From contig NZ_FUXC01000002.1 of assembly GCF_900167025.1 (NCBI RefSeq), positions 295,594 through 359,593 of the forward strand: DNA of 64,000 bases, in the 5' to 3' direction. The notes under the pieces were generated by a model. The model saw only the letters and a list, made by a program, of their open reading frames with translations. It searched no databases and was not told the DNA's origin. Positions within the stretch are counted from its first letter, which is position 1. Every line of letters begins with the position of its first letter. The DNA is from Treponema berlinense. GTDB taxonomy: Bacteria > Spirochaetota > Spirochaetia > Treponematales > Treponemataceae. Made by a program: the position numbers and the translations under genes. This document shows, one piece after another, positions 37,072 to 46,061 of this stretch.

Positions 37072-37152
37072 AAAAATAGTTACTATATTTTTAAATAAAG
37101 TAACTATTTTTGGAAATTTAGTTACTTTATTCGGGTAACTTAGTTACTTTAT
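37072..37152. repeat. GTTAC/GTAAC cluster with 21-bp spacing
   Basis: GTTAC or GTAAC cores begin at 37079, 37100, 37121, 37135 and 37143. The first pair forms the 12-bp inverted repeat AAAAATAGTTAC/GTAACTATTTTT (37072-37083, 37100-37111). TAGTTACTTTAT occurs twice, 22 bases apart. Confidence 0.55.
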
Positions 37153-37202
37153 CTTCTTAATGATATATGAATACTATTGGAAATTGCCCGAGCAGACGGT
37201 TG

Positions 37203-37239
37203 TCTCCCAAATCTTATTGATTATGGGAGGCTTTTTTTT
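37203..37239 (+). terminator. Hairpin terminator upstream of regulator fragment
   Basis: CTCCCAAATC pairs imperfectly with GATTATGGGAG around TTATT; T8 follows. Confidence 0.7.
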
Positions 37240-37257
37240 ATTTTCGGTGCGTAAAAC

Positions 37258-37725
37258 ATGCTTCCAGACCTTGTGATTTCTGACCTTAATTTTTCTGGCG
37301 ACGATGCAGGCTTTGATTTTATTGCAAAGCTTCACTCGCTTTACCCAGAGTTAAAAATCATAGTGTATTCAATGTTTTTTTCGGCAGGAATGGTTCAGAC
37401 GGCAATTCAAAACGGAGCGGCAGGCTATATTTCAAAAAACGCGCCGTCGGACGAGCTTATAGAATGCATGGAAAACGCTTTCAGTGGAAAAACTTTTGTT
37501 CAAAAAGAACTGCGGGAAAATCTTGTAAAATTCAATTCATTTACAGACGCGCTTACGCAAAGAGAAAAACAGGTGATGGCTTTAATTCTGCAAAACTTTT
37601 CCAATATGCAGATTGCGGAAAAACTGCAAATAAGACAGCGCGCCGTAGAAAATTACATTTCAAGCATTTATGAAAAAACCGGCATCAACGACAAAAAGGA
37701 ATTTATCAGTCAGTTTGGAAAATAA
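37258..37725 (+). pseudogene. LuxR-family response regulator lacking the start of its receiver domain
   Basis: A 155-residue open frame. It starts at LPDLVISDLNFSGDDAGFDF, which corresponds to about residue 54 of the intact regulator at 40063-40686. The phospho-acceptor Asp (SDL) is kept, but the first strand and the acidic pair of the receiver are missing. The C-terminal GerE-type HTH is complete (LTQREKQVMALILQNFSNMQ). A terminator and a stop directly precede the ATG. Probably a 5'-truncated remnant, although a shortened DNA-binding protein could still be made. Confidence 0.7.
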
Positions 37726-37994
37726 TTTAAAAAATGCGGCATGACTCTGTGGATTTTTGAATATTTTGTTCCGCTGCAGGCACTGTTATTGCTACTCTCA
37801 TTTACCTAAAAAATAAGTAGAGTAAAAAATAGCCGCCAAGTTTGAACTACAGAGACGGATGTTCGACCTAAGTGGAGATACCACAAAGTCCGGGCATTTC
37901 CTTTCATTTTATATAACACATTGATGTTATGCCGTCAAATTCCAGCCAAAATCCCAACATTGAAACTATGCTTCTTTAAATCTATAATCAGAGC

Positions 37995-38765
37995 ATGAAT
38001 ACTTTTTATGGAATTCTGATTCCGTTTCTTGGAACTACATTGGGTTCAGCCTGCGTTTACTTTCTTGGAAAAAATTTAAATAAAAATGTCCAGAAATTTC
38101 TTTTGGGGTTTGCGGCTGGAGTAATGGTTGCGGCTTCTGTGTGGTCGCTTATAATTCCTTCAATAGACAGTTCATCCTCGATGGGAAAGCTTGCGTTTAT
38201 TCCGGCGGCGATTGGAACTGCGGCTGGAATTGCCTTTCTTTTCCTGCTCGACGTTTTGATTCCGCATCTTCATGTTGACTCGGAAAAACCAGAAGGTTTA
38301 AAAGCAAAGCTCAAGCAAAGCACCATGATGTTTCTTGCAGTTACGCTCCACAATATTCCGGAAGGAATGGCGGTCGGTGTTGTCTTTGCGGCATTTTCCG
38401 CGCAGAGCCTGGGATTTGCGGCGGCGGCAGCTCTTTCATTGGGAATTGCAATTCAGAATTTTCCAGAGGGCGCGATAATTTCAATGTCGCTTGCAGGAAA
38501 CGGCGAGTCAAAAAACAAGTCTTTTGCGTTCGGAGTTCTTTCTGGAATTGTAGAGCCGGTTGCGGCCGTGATTACAATTCTTCTAAAAAATTTAATAGTG
38601 CCTGTTCTGCCTTACCTTTTGTCATTCGCGGCCGGCGCAATGCTTTACGTTGTTGTGGAAGAACTGATTCCCGAAGCTTCTGAAAAACCGCATTCAAACT
38701 TAGGCACAATCGGATTTTCGCTTGGCTTTATTCTGATGATGATTCTAGATGTGGCTCTAGGCTGA
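37995..38765 (+). CDS. ZIP family metal transporter
   Basis: A 256-residue inner-membrane divalent-metal importer. The two metal-binding helices are recognisable: LHNIPEGMAVGVVFAAFSA and IAIQNFPEGAIISMSLAGN (HNxPEG and QNFPEG). A short His-containing loop (IPHLHVDSEKPEG) precedes the first. Eight membrane segments. ZupT-like subfamily; zinc is the likely substrate but others are possible. It is the only intact housekeeping-type gene in this decayed region. Confidence 0.93.
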   Translation: MNTFYGILIPFLGTTLGSACVYFLGKNLNKNVQKFLLGFAAGVMVAASVWSLIIPSIDSSSSMGKLAFIPAAIGTAAGIAFLFLLDVLIPHLHVDSEKPEGLKAKLKQSTMMFLAVTLHNIPEGMAVGVVFAAFSAQSLGFAAAAALSLGIAIQNFPEGAIISMSLAGNGESKNKSFAFGVLSGIVEPVAAVITILLKNLIVPVLPYLLSFAAGAMLYVVVEELIPEASEKPHSNLGTIGFSLGFILMMILDVALG

Positions 38766-38800
38766 AAGTTTCTTGCCCTTTGGAAGGTAGTCTGAGCTTT

Positions 38801-38938
38801 TCAAGTTGCATAAATATCTGCGTTTGGAATGTGAGGAAATTGTTTTAAGACGCCCTTAAAATTTTCCAAAATCTGAACTTCATCGAGAAAAATATAATAC
38901 TGCCTTGAATCTATTATCTGGTTCTTGTCGGTGATGTC
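38801..38938 (-). pseudogene. Fragment of a DUF4143-type AAA ATPase
   Basis: Reverse translation gives DITDKNQIIDSRQYYIFLDE followed by VQILENFKGVLKQFPHIPNA and DIYAT, then a stop. FLDEVQ is the Walker B region of this ATPase family; the intact relative at 44845 has LLFDEIQEVEDWEK at the same place. Only about 45 codons are left. Confidence 0.7.
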
Positions 38939-39038
38939 GAAGGTTTGGTAAATTATTAAGTAAAATATGATAAAAAATTATCGAAAGCATAATTTTTTAT
39001 GTACGAAAGCCTGTAAGATGATGGGCGGTAATCGGCAA

Positions 39039-39215
39039 AATGTTTTTATACGTGCAGAATAATGTTCTGCGATGCTCGGTAAAATATTGTGCGACGGTCG
39101 GAAAAAATCTTTTTGTACATAGAAGAAAATGTTCTGCGGCGCTGAGAAGAATGTTTTTGTACGTGCCGGATTTTTTGGATGTACGCTTAGAATAATGTTT
39201 TTGTGCGATGGAGAT
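39039..39215. repeat. Degenerate tandem repeat, about 22-bp period
   Basis: AATGTT-like starts occur at 39039, 39061, 39083 (AATATT), 39106 (AATCTT), 39128, 39150 and 39194. They are followed by TTTGTACG or CTGCG and a GTGCC/CTCGG-type end. No convincing gene; the minus-strand frame simply reads through the repeat. Confidence 0.6.
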
Positions 39216-39259
39216 TTTGTGAATGTGCGGTGGGGCTGTATAAGACAATGCGATTTATA

Positions 39260-40062
39260 ATGTGCGATGCCTGATGCGGTTGTTATGTTCGGGGCAACCG
39301 AATTAAAAACAATGCTGGGCTTTTAGTAAGTATTTTTCGCTTTTTAAGCAGATTAGCATTTTTTTGCTACTTGTTTTTTACAATTCCTGAGAAAATTGCA
39401 TTTTTTTAAGAGATCCATGAGATCTTTCTTATTATATATTCATATTTTGCGTGCTGTTGACCCTGTGGATTCTGCAATAATCCTTGTTAAAAACTGTCTC
39501 TAGCACCCGGTGCAGATTATTTTCCACGTTCTAGTGGCTTCCCCATAGCCTTCGCCACCGGTTTCACATCGGTCAGAAGAGAGGTCATAAAATGCCGTAT
39601 TTCCTTCGGGCTCTTCAGCGTTCATATGGATTTTTTTCAATACTCTAAAATACACACATCATTCCGTTCGGTACAATAATCAATTTGTTAAGTTTTTTTT
39701 AGGTTATTTATAATGCGGTTTCTCTGGAGGTCTCGGCACAAATGATGGCAACTGTCCGGGCTGTGTGTTATATTTGTTCATGTCTGTAATTTATTGCGTG
39801 CTAAATTGTTATGCTGTAATACAATCTTATCACGTATTAAAGATTTTAAAAAGTAGCTGATTTATCTTGGACAGTAGTGAAAATAAGTATGAGTAGTTAC
39901 AAATTTAAGGAATTAAATAATAACAAAAATTGCAATATCAAATTGCACTATTTTTCCAAGCTTTTACACCGTATTTCCTAGAAACTGTCGCTGTTATTCG
40001 CACTAAAACTCCCGAGGCATACATACCCGTTTCCTTGCCTCCAGTCGTGTTTATTCCATATT
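39260..40062. other. Long non-coding or decayed stretch
   Basis: No ORF that I can support on either strand. Minus-strand translation around 39510-39625 gives a 40-residue open run (NAEEPEGNTAFYDLSSDR) that I cannot assign. It may be leftover mobile DNA. Confidence 0.4.
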
Positions 40063-40686
40063 TCACTTACCGAACTTTTTAATCAGTTCTTCGTGGTTCT
40101 TGCAGCCTGTTTTCTGGTAAATTTTGGAAAGGTAATTTTCCAGCGAGCGTTCGACAATATTCAGTTCTTTTGTAATCTGGCTGCGGCTTTTTCGTTCTAT
40201 CAGTTTTTTGAAAACTGTCTGCTCCTGGCGTGTCAGGCCGTCAAAAACACTTTTATATGTAAAAAGCGGGGCTACAAGAGTCTGCTGTACGTAAGTGTCG
40301 CTGGCAAGAATTGCTTCAATGGCCGCAAAAAGTTCGCTCTCAGGGGCGGATTTTAGAACAAAACCGTCGGCATCGCCTTCAAGCGCAAGAGATACAATTC
40401 CCGGTTTTGCGAACATTGAATAGACAATGACTTTTACAGAAGGAAGATTGGCCTTTACCTCGCGCAGAATATCAAGTCCGCTCTCGTCGCCAAGGAATAA
40501 ATCAAGAATAAGAATGTCCGGAAGCCTGGATTCCTTTGCAAGTTCATAAAGTTTTTCAGTGCATTCATTTTTTGAAAAAGCATAGCCACAGCAGGAATAT
40601 CTGCCGCGCTCGGAAATCAATTCGCGGATTCCCCTGTTTGTGAGTGTATGGTCTTCAACTACAAAAAAACTGACTTCATGTCCCAT
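40063..40686 (-). CDS. LuxR-family response regulator
   Basis: A 207-residue regulator. Receiver residues 1-120 include VVEDHT (acidic pair), ILILDLFLGDESGLDILREV (phospho-Asp) and IVYSMFAKPG, with the Lys in VLKSAPES. The GerE-type HTH is at about residues 145-205 (LTRQEQTVFKKLIERKSRSQ). The receiver belongs to the NarL/FixJ class. It ends an operon with a membrane protein and a histidine kinase, the gap to the kinase being 3 bases, so the kinase is the likely partner. Confidence 0.93.
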   Translation of the reverse strand: MGHEVSFFVVEDHTLTNRGIRELISERGRYSCCGYAFSKNECTEKLYELAKESRLPDILILDLFLGDESGLDILREVKANLPSVKVIVYSMFAKPGIVSLALEGDADGFVLKSAPESELFAAIEAILASDTYVQQTLVAPLFTYKSVFDGLTRQEQTVFKKLIERKSRSQITKELNIVERSLENYLSKIYQKTGCKNHEELIKKFGK

Positions 40687-40689
40687 ATT

Positions 40690-41508
40690 CTAATTTATCC
40701 TTTTAAAAATACTGATTTGTGTTCCCTCGCCGGGGGCAGAAGAAACTGAAAATTCGGCTCCAATCAGCTGGCATCTTTTTTTTATTCCGATAAGTCCAAA
40801 ATGTTTTGCACCGCCGATTCTTTTGTAACTTGAAAAGCCCTCGTATTGTTCTGCGTCATAATCAAAACCGCAGCCGTCATCACTTATAAAAATGTAAAGA
40901 CCTTTTTCTTCATTCTCGCTGGAATTTCTGATAAGAATTACCGCTTTGTCGGCATTTGCATGTTTTATTACATTTGTAAGACTTTCCTGCACAATACGGT
41001 AAAGGTTCAATATATCATTTTCATTCAAAAAGGAAGTGTCTGTGTCATCAGGCATTGAGATTCTGAATTTTACATCGCAGGTCTGTGCTATAGAAGCGCA
41101 GAGGTTTACAAGATTTGCCCTTAAATCCTTTTTTTTAATATCTGCCGGCGAAAGATTGTAGCTTATAAGGCGCACGTCTGACAAAGATTTTCCCAAAAGC
41201 TGAACCGCTTCCGGTATATTTTCCGCACAATTCTTTTTTTCAAGAAGGGTCCTGCAATATCGTAAATCCTGGGCAATTGTATCATGAAGTTCCCGGGCAA
41301 TTCTGGCACGCTCTTCTTCCTGCCCTTTAATCGTGAACAAAAGATATTCATTGGAATCTTTCAGACTTTTCTTTGATTTTAAAAATCTGATTAAAAGCAG
41401 CACGCTTACAAATAAAACCGCAAAAAACAGAATATCAAAAACAATAAAATAAGTTATGTAGTTGCGAATGATGTCTTCCAGCTCTTCGATAGTCTGAGTT
41501 AGGTTCAT
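40690..41508 (-). CDS. Sensor histidine kinase (NarL-partner, HisKA_3 type)
   Basis: A 272-residue kinase with one membrane helix near the N terminus (YFIVFDILFFAVLFVSVLLL). The HisKA_3 phospho-His motif is ARIARELHDTIAQDLRYCRT. The ATPase part includes LYRIVQESLTNVIKHANADK, ISDDGCGFDYDAEQYEGFSS and HFGLIGIKKRC. There is little periplasmic domain, so sensing may depend on the membrane protein encoded just upstream. ATG 41508 overlaps that gene's stop (ATGA). Confidence 0.92.
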   Translation of the reverse strand: MNLTQTIEELEDIIRNYITYFIVFDILFFAVLFVSVLLLIRFLKSKKSLKDSNEYLLFTIKGQEEERARIARELHDTIAQDLRYCRTLLEKKNCAENIPEAVQLLGKSLSDVRLISYNLSPADIKKKDLRANLVNLCASIAQTCDVKFRISMPDDTDTSFLNENDILNLYRIVQESLTNVIKHANADKAVILIRNSSENEEKGLYIFISDDGCGFDYDAEQYEGFSSYKRIGGAKHFGLIGIKKRCQLIGAEFSVSSAPGEGTQISIFKRIN

Positions 41509-42110
41509 ATTGTTTTTCTCTCTATATGATGTTCGCAAAGACGATATACTCCGTATCCGGCAAAGGTTGCAATCAGGCGGTCGGCAAATGAAATTGGAAT
41601 CTGCGCCAGAATGCAGGAGGCAAGCAGACTAAAGCGATGTTGAACAAAAGACTTTGTAAAAGATTTTATCGGATTCATCATGTCTGGCACGTCATAATAA
41701 ATATAATGGAAATAATCTATAATTCCGCTTGAAATAATGGCGCACAAAGAAGAGAGCAGGGCTATCAAAACCAGGTACAGGGCTGTAATCGCCGGAGAAA
41801 TCTTAAAGTCATCCTTTCTGCGGGCAAAGAGCCAGGTGGAAAAAACAATCAAAATTCCGCAGACAGTATAAGCGGAGATAAAAGGATCAAAGACTCCTTT
41901 GTTGCAAATCCATAGAAAAGAATTAATAAGATTGTAGCCGGTTGAAACGCAAAGAGCCGGAAGAAGTCCGCAGTAAAATACAACGGCAACAGTAAAAATC
42001 GTATCGAAAAAAAGCGGAATCTTCAGCCCATGATAAAAAATTGCCGTAACAATAAAATTCAGGATTTCCGCAATAATACAAATCACAACAGTTCTAAGAG
42101 TCTTTGGCAT
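41505..42110 (-). CDS. Integral membrane protein of the two-component operon
   Basis: A 201-residue protein with about five to six membrane helices (VVICIIAEILNFIVTAIFYH, FTVAVVFYCGLLPALCVS and others). Overall it resembles ECF-transporter S-component-like proteins. Its overlap with the kinase gene suggests that it acts as the sensing or signal-transfer partner. The promoter region upstream is occupied by an IS relic. Confidence 0.75.
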   Translation of the reverse strand: MPKTLRTVVICIIAEILNFIVTAIFYHGLKIPLFFDTIFTVAVVFYCGLLPALCVSTGYNLINSFLWICNKGVFDPFISAYTVCGILIVFSTWLFARRKDDFKISPAITALYLVLIALLSSLCAIISSGIIDYFHYIYYDVPDMMNPIKSFTKSFVQHRFSLLASCILAQIPISFADRLIATFAGYGVYRLCEHHIERKTI

Positions 42111-42268
42111 ATTGTAGAGTAATCAGACATTTCGTCAGAAAAGTATAAAAAGAGCTCCTCAAGTGACCGGTTATCATTGGATTCCCGGCTTTCCAGTGAC
42201 AGCATCATATATCGGGTGAAAACAACTGCGGTATGCGCAGTCATTGCATCATAGGACAGAGAATTACA
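42111..42268 (-). pseudogene. C-terminal relic of an IS4-type DDE transposase
   Basis: Minus-strand translation reads CNSLSYDAMTAHTAVVFTRY, then MMLSLESRESNDNRSLEELF and LYFSDEMSDYST. The segment 'AHxxVVFTRYMxLxLExRExxDxRSLxELF' is typical of the C-terminal end of a widespread IS4-like transposase. It lies directly in front of the membrane-protein gene and has no N-terminal part. Confidence 0.75.
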
Positions 42269-42269
42269 T

Positions 42270-42302
42270 CAAGTTAAGGTATGCAAAAGCTACCTTAACT
42301 TG
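42270..42302. repeat. 12-bp perfect inverted repeat
   Basis: CAAGTTAAGGTA and TACCTTAACTTG are separated by 9 bases. First of three hairpins in a row. Confidence 0.7.
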
Positions 42303-42321
42303 AGCAGAGAATGTAATAAAT

Positions 42322-42361
42322 AAGCAGATTGTGAACACATGCGTTCACAATCTGCTTTTTT
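42322..42361. terminator. Strong hairpin with T run
   Basis: A perfect 15-bp stem (AAGCAGATTGTGAAC) with a 6-base loop, followed by T6. Confidence 0.85.
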
Positions 42362-42366
42362 CTACT

Positions 42367-42432
42367 TATGGGCTCGTGAGCCCGTGAAAATATGAAGCGA
42401 AGCGGAATATTTTCACGGCTCACGAGCCCATA
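42367..42432. repeat. Long imperfect palindrome (about 26-bp stem)
   Basis: TATGGGCTCGTGAGC-CCGTGAAAATAT pairs with its complement except for one bulged C. The loop is GAAGCGAAGCGGA. No T run. It could be a MITE-like or IS-end structure. Confidence 0.75.
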
Positions 42433-43098
42433 ATCAAAATAGGAAATTTTGAAACCATAAAGCATTCTTATGTTCTTAATAACAAAAGCGTTAAGTCACC
42501 GCTGAGATATGACATTCCATACCAAAGCAAATTTTTAACTTTTGAAACTGACGGGGATTCAAAGCTTTATTTTCACTTTTATCTGGATCAAAAAGAAGAT
42601 TTTGCAGGTGAAGAAAAAACAAAATATCCTCTAACTATGATGGAATCCCGTCCTGGACTGCCACTTTCAAGCCCAAGCAGTGTGGAATATAAATTCCGCC
42701 TCAAAACACTCTTAATATACAATTGATGAATTTCAACCCGATTTTTCCAAAACAGTCCATTCCAACAGCTTCTGTAGAAATTTCCCAGGGCAAGGTATAT
42801 GCAATTTCAAGGGAATACAATTTTAGCGTTCCTGTAGAAGAATACAGATCTTCAGATAACGGTCCCCGCAAAAAAGATTTGCTTGGAATTTATAAATGAA
42901 GGCGAAGAAGGCTATCTGAAAATCAGCCACAAAGACAGAATCATTACCGTCACATACAACGACAAATCCGTCGAAATTCCGCTGGTAGCACCATTAAAAG
43001 ACGAAACCACCTGGATGTACAATTTTGGCCTGGCTCCAAAAAAAGCCGGCGAAGAATTTCTTGAAATGATTGTCAGTGATTTGAAGCTGGAGTATTAG
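42433..43098 (+). pseudogene. Frameshifted gene remnant of unknown family
   Basis: Three pieces in different frames appear to form one protein. The first is KHSYVLNNKSVKSPLRYDIP ... SSVEYKFRL, the second NFNPIFPKQSIPTASVEISQ, the third (42883-43098) EFINEGEEGYLKISHKDRII ... LKLEY. The 5' end is cut by the long palindrome. Possibly a lipoprotein or an enzyme accessory domain; I cannot name it. Confidence 0.6.
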
Positions 43099-43147
43099 AC
43101 AGGAATTGAAAATAGTCAAATCATTTTACATCTGATAAAATTAGATT

Positions 43148-44341
43148 ATGATTTCGAAAAAACTGTATGAACTTGCATTTGAATTTAAAAAGATAAAACT
43201 GTGGTCAAAATTATATGATTCTCAGGTTTTTGCCATTGAACTGAGCGGTGGAGAGATTGCATATTGTTCTGTTATGGGGCACAACAAGGAGCATTTTGCA
43301 CTTGCTGTTTACATTGGTGATAAAGGCTGGAATTCTTTCTTAAAATGTGCATCAGACCATGATGGGTTTACTGAATCACAGTACCAGGAACTTTTGTATT
43401 CGCAGGAATGTTTGCAGGTTTCCTTTGAAAATAAAGAAATGCTTTCGCCAGAAGAAATTGAAGGCGTTAAAAAATATACTGAAGAAAACGGAATATCTCT
43501 TCGCGGGAAAAATTCATGGCCTCAGTTTATGAAATATCAGAAAGGATTTGTTCCGTGGCCTATTTCAGAAAAAAATGACAAGAAAATTCTCGAAGAAGTT
43601 TTTGAAAGAATCTTATATATAGAAGATGAATGTGGTTTTAAAAATCTTTATCTCGAAGATTTTTATGAGAATTTTACAATTCAGAAATTTTCGGGAGTGA
43701 AACAGCCGCTGAAAATGGAGAAACTTCAGATTGCGGATTCGATTGTAGATGAATTTTCTGCAGAGTTTTCGATTTCAAATGAGCTTCTTGATAAAATTAG
43801 TGATTCAAAGAAAAAGAGAAGCCTGGATTGCGAAATTGTGATGGTTCCGAATCCTGTTCAAGAGAACAAAAAAGATGTACCCCGCTGTCCATACATGATG
43901 CTCGCTCATACAAGTCAGGATAAATTGCTGATGAATCCCATGATTTTGAATCTTGAAGAACAGTCTTCGGAAATGCTTACAGCTTTTGCAAATTCAATGC
44001 TGGAAAATGGCGAAATTCCTTCAGAAATTAGTGTTCGTGATATCAGAACATACAAATTTCTTGAACGGTTTTGTGAAGAAACAGAAATCAAACTTGTAAG
44101 AAAAGATGATATTCCAGTTCTGGATGAAATTTACATTGATTTGTGTGAGCATTTTGGAGTTGGTTCACGGGGAAATGATTCAGCACAGGAGTTAATGATG
44201 GCACAGATGGTTCAAATGCTTTCTGAAATGCCGCTTAACGAGCTGAAAGCCTTGCCAAAGGATATGATAAAATTTGCAAAATCACTGATTGGAACAGGAA
44301 TTCTGCCATCTGAGGTGGAAATAAAACTCTCAAATATTTGA
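43148..44341 (+). CDS. Hypothetical protein, 397 aa (DUF6930/DUF7309-like)
   Basis: A soluble acidic protein. The N-terminal 150 residues (YELAFEFKKIKLWSKLYDSQ, FALAVYIGDKGWNSFLKCA) and the middle segment (LMNPMILNLEEQSSEMLTAF) recall a bacterial family found with SEC-C or plasmid pRiA4b-type ORF-3 proteins. The named DUF match is from memory and unchecked. A 4-base overlap region joins the next gene. Confidence 0.7.
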   Translation: MISKKLYELAFEFKKIKLWSKLYDSQVFAIELSGGEIAYCSVMGHNKEHFALAVYIGDKGWNSFLKCASDHDGFTESQYQELLYSQECLQVSFENKEMLSPEEIEGVKKYTEENGISLRGKNSWPQFMKYQKGFVPWPISEKNDKKILEEVFERILYIEDECGFKNLYLEDFYENFTIQKFSGVKQPLKMEKLQIADSIVDEFSAEFSISNELLDKISDSKKKRSLDCEIVMVPNPVQENKKDVPRCPYMMLAHTSQDKLLMNPMILNLEEQSSEMLTAFANSMLENGEIPSEISVRDIRTYKFLERFCEETEIKLVRKDDIPVLDEIYIDLCEHFGVGSRGNDSAQELMMAQMVQMLSEMPLNELKALPKDMIKFAKSLIGTGILPSEVEIKLSNI

Positions 44342-44364
44342 GAGATGGGGTTGGAATAAATTTT

Positions 44365-44706
44365 ATGGAATATCTATCCGAATTTAAGCAAAATCAAAAA
44401 TCAGATTACAAACTTTTCAAGGAGAAACTTCCGCTATGGCAGGAAAATTACATGGCAAAGGTTTGCGAAAAAATCCAAAAACTGACCATAAACGATGAAA
44501 AATCTGCTGCTGATAAATTCTGGGCAATTGAAAAAACAATTTTTAAAGAAAAGAAAAATCCAGGTGTATTAATGGAAATTCCATCAATAAGCAATCTCCT
44601 ATATGCGATTTTGGATTTACTGAACCATAAAGTTATCAAAATGGAAGATTTGGTTGATTTTTCGGAAGAATTTAAGGAAAAGGTCGAAAAGATTCAGAAT
44701 TTGTAG
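44365..44706 (+). CDS. Hypothetical protein, 113 aa
   Basis: Small helical, Lys-rich protein (MEYLSEFKQNQKSDYKLFKE). ATG 44365 is preferred over TTG 44338. It is directly downstream of the 397-aa gene and probably co-transcribed. No family recognised. Confidence 0.55.
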   Translation: MEYLSEFKQNQKSDYKLFKEKLPLWQENYMAKVCEKIQKLTINDEKSAADKFWAIEKTIFKEKKNPGVLMEIPSISNLLYAILDLLNHKVIKMEDLVDFSEEFKEKVEKIQNL

Positions 44707-44832
44707 AAGAGGGAAAGGAACTTAACGGTTCTTTCAAAACAATGGAAGATTTAAGGGCTGCTCTTGATGCTTGATGTTTTTTATTCCAATCAGTTCAAAA
44801 AGGACTACAAGGTAATTCAGAATTTAGGATAA
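44706..44832 (+). pseudogene. RelB/RelE (DinJ-YafQ-like) remnant
   Basis: The end of a RelB-like antitoxin (EEGKELNGSFKTMEDLRAAL then DA-stop, to 44774) overlaps ATG 44767. That ATG opens the first 21 residues of a YafQ/RelE-like toxin (MLDVFYSNQFKKDYKVIQNL), which stops at 44832. Both genes are truncated. Confidence 0.65.
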
Positions 44833-44844
44833 CAATTTTTTGCA

Positions 44845-46059
44845 TTATCCCAGCAGCCACTTTCGTAAATTCATTCTGATGATTCCATTAGTGTTTGATT
44901 CCGGTAAATCGTCCAGAGTCAAAATGTATTTTGGGTAGTTGTCGTTTAAAAGTTCCAGTGGACGGTATTCTCTTTCCATTGTTTCTTCCGATGACAAAAG
45001 ATAGCTGACCTGAAAATATTCTCTGACTCCGTTTTTTTCTGCTACAAAATCTATTTCATATTCGCCGATTTTTCCGATGCAGACTTTATATTCACGGCGC
45101 AAAAGTTCGATGAAAACAATATTTTCAAGAAGTCCGTTAATGGCATTGTCTGAAAAGCCCAGCAGCTGAAAACGAAAGCCTGTGTCTGCAATGTAATATT
45201 TTTCCATTGTTTCCAGGAGTTTTTTTCCTTTTAAATCAAAGCGGGGAACCTTGTACAAAAACAATGCAGACTGTAAGTAATTAATATCGTTGTAAACTGT
45301 TTCCACTGCAAGAGAGCGGCCGTTTGATTTCATAAAATCGCTGATTTTCTTTGCGGAAAAAATGTTACCGATGTTGTCTGTAATGTAAAGAATTATTTTT
45401 TCCAGAACAGCTGTGTCACGAATTTTGTTTCTAGAAATTACATCTTTCAGCAGAACTGTTGAATAAATTCCGTCAATATAGGCTTTTAATGAAAGTTCAC
45501 TTCCTGAAAGTTCTTTTAATCCTGGAAAACCACCAAATTTCATAAAGCGAAGAAAACTTTCATTTGAATCATCAACTGCATAGAAATCTAAAAATTCTTT
45601 GTAGGAAAGCGGAAAAACAGAAATATTTACATATCGTCCTGAAAGATAAGTTGCAAGTTCAGAAGAAAGAAGATTTGCGTTGCTTCCAGTCAAATAAATG
45701 TCGCAGTCAATTTTTTCTGAAGAATAAAGGCTGTTCACGATTTTTTCCCAGTCTTCAACTTCCTGAATTTCATCAAAAAGAAGATAAAGTCGTTTTCCAC
45801 CAACTTTCTGATTCTGTTCTTTTACAAAATCATAAAGATTTTTTGAAGCAAGATATTGTGCATTTTCAAAATCTTCAAAATCAATGTAAAGTATTTGATT
45901 TTCAGAAATTCCAGTTTTGATGAAATTTTCCCGTAAAAGCCGCAGCATAAAGGATTTTCCAGAACGGCGGATTCCAGAAAGGATTTTTATGACATTTTTA
46001 TCTTTATAGAGTTTTATTATTTCTTCTGACTGTTTCCTGAAAAGCAATTTTTCTATCAT
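44845..46059 (-). CDS. AAA ATPase with DUF4143 (archaeal-type ATPase family)
   Basis: A 404-residue ATPase. Walker A is IKILSGIRRSGKSFMLRLLR, Walker B RLYLLFDEIQEVEDWEKIVN, sensor YLTGSNANLLSSELATYLSG. The C-terminal DUF4143 part has a nuclease-like core with EIDFVAEKNGVREYFQVSYL (E, D, ExK/Q positions). Such genes are common in mobile parts of bacterial genomes; function unclear, possibly toxin-like or regulatory. Confidence 0.92.
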   Translation of the reverse strand: MIEKLLFRKQSEEIIKLYKDKNVIKILSGIRRSGKSFMLRLLRENFIKTGISENQILYIDFEDFENAQYLASKNLYDFVKEQNQKVGGKRLYLLFDEIQEVEDWEKIVNSLYSSEKIDCDIYLTGSNANLLSSELATYLSGRYVNISVFPLSYKEFLDFYAVDDSNESFLRFMKFGGFPGLKELSGSELSLKAYIDGIYSTVLLKDVISRNKIRDTAVLEKIILYITDNIGNIFSAKKISDFMKSNGRSLAVETVYNDINYLQSALFLYKVPRFDLKGKKLLETMEKYYIADTGFRFQLLGFSDNAINGLLENIVFIELLRREYKVCIGKIGEYEIDFVAEKNGVREYFQVSYLLSSEETMEREYRPLELLNDNYPKYILTLDDLPESNTNGIIRMNLRKWLLG

Positions 46060-46061
46060 AT

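Noticed and set aside
37914..37935. ATAACACATTGATGTTATGCC as mini attC
   Set aside because: Only a 6-bp inverted repeat; no L boxes, no centre, no palindrome at +10 and no cassette gene.
38997..39248. 83-aa minus-strand ORF as gene
   Set aside because: It consists of the degenerate 22-bp repeat read in one frame and has no ribosome site.
39510..39625. Minus-strand 40-residue open run as transposase OrfB end
   Set aside because: No motif of OrfB/TnpB or of any other family could be confirmed.
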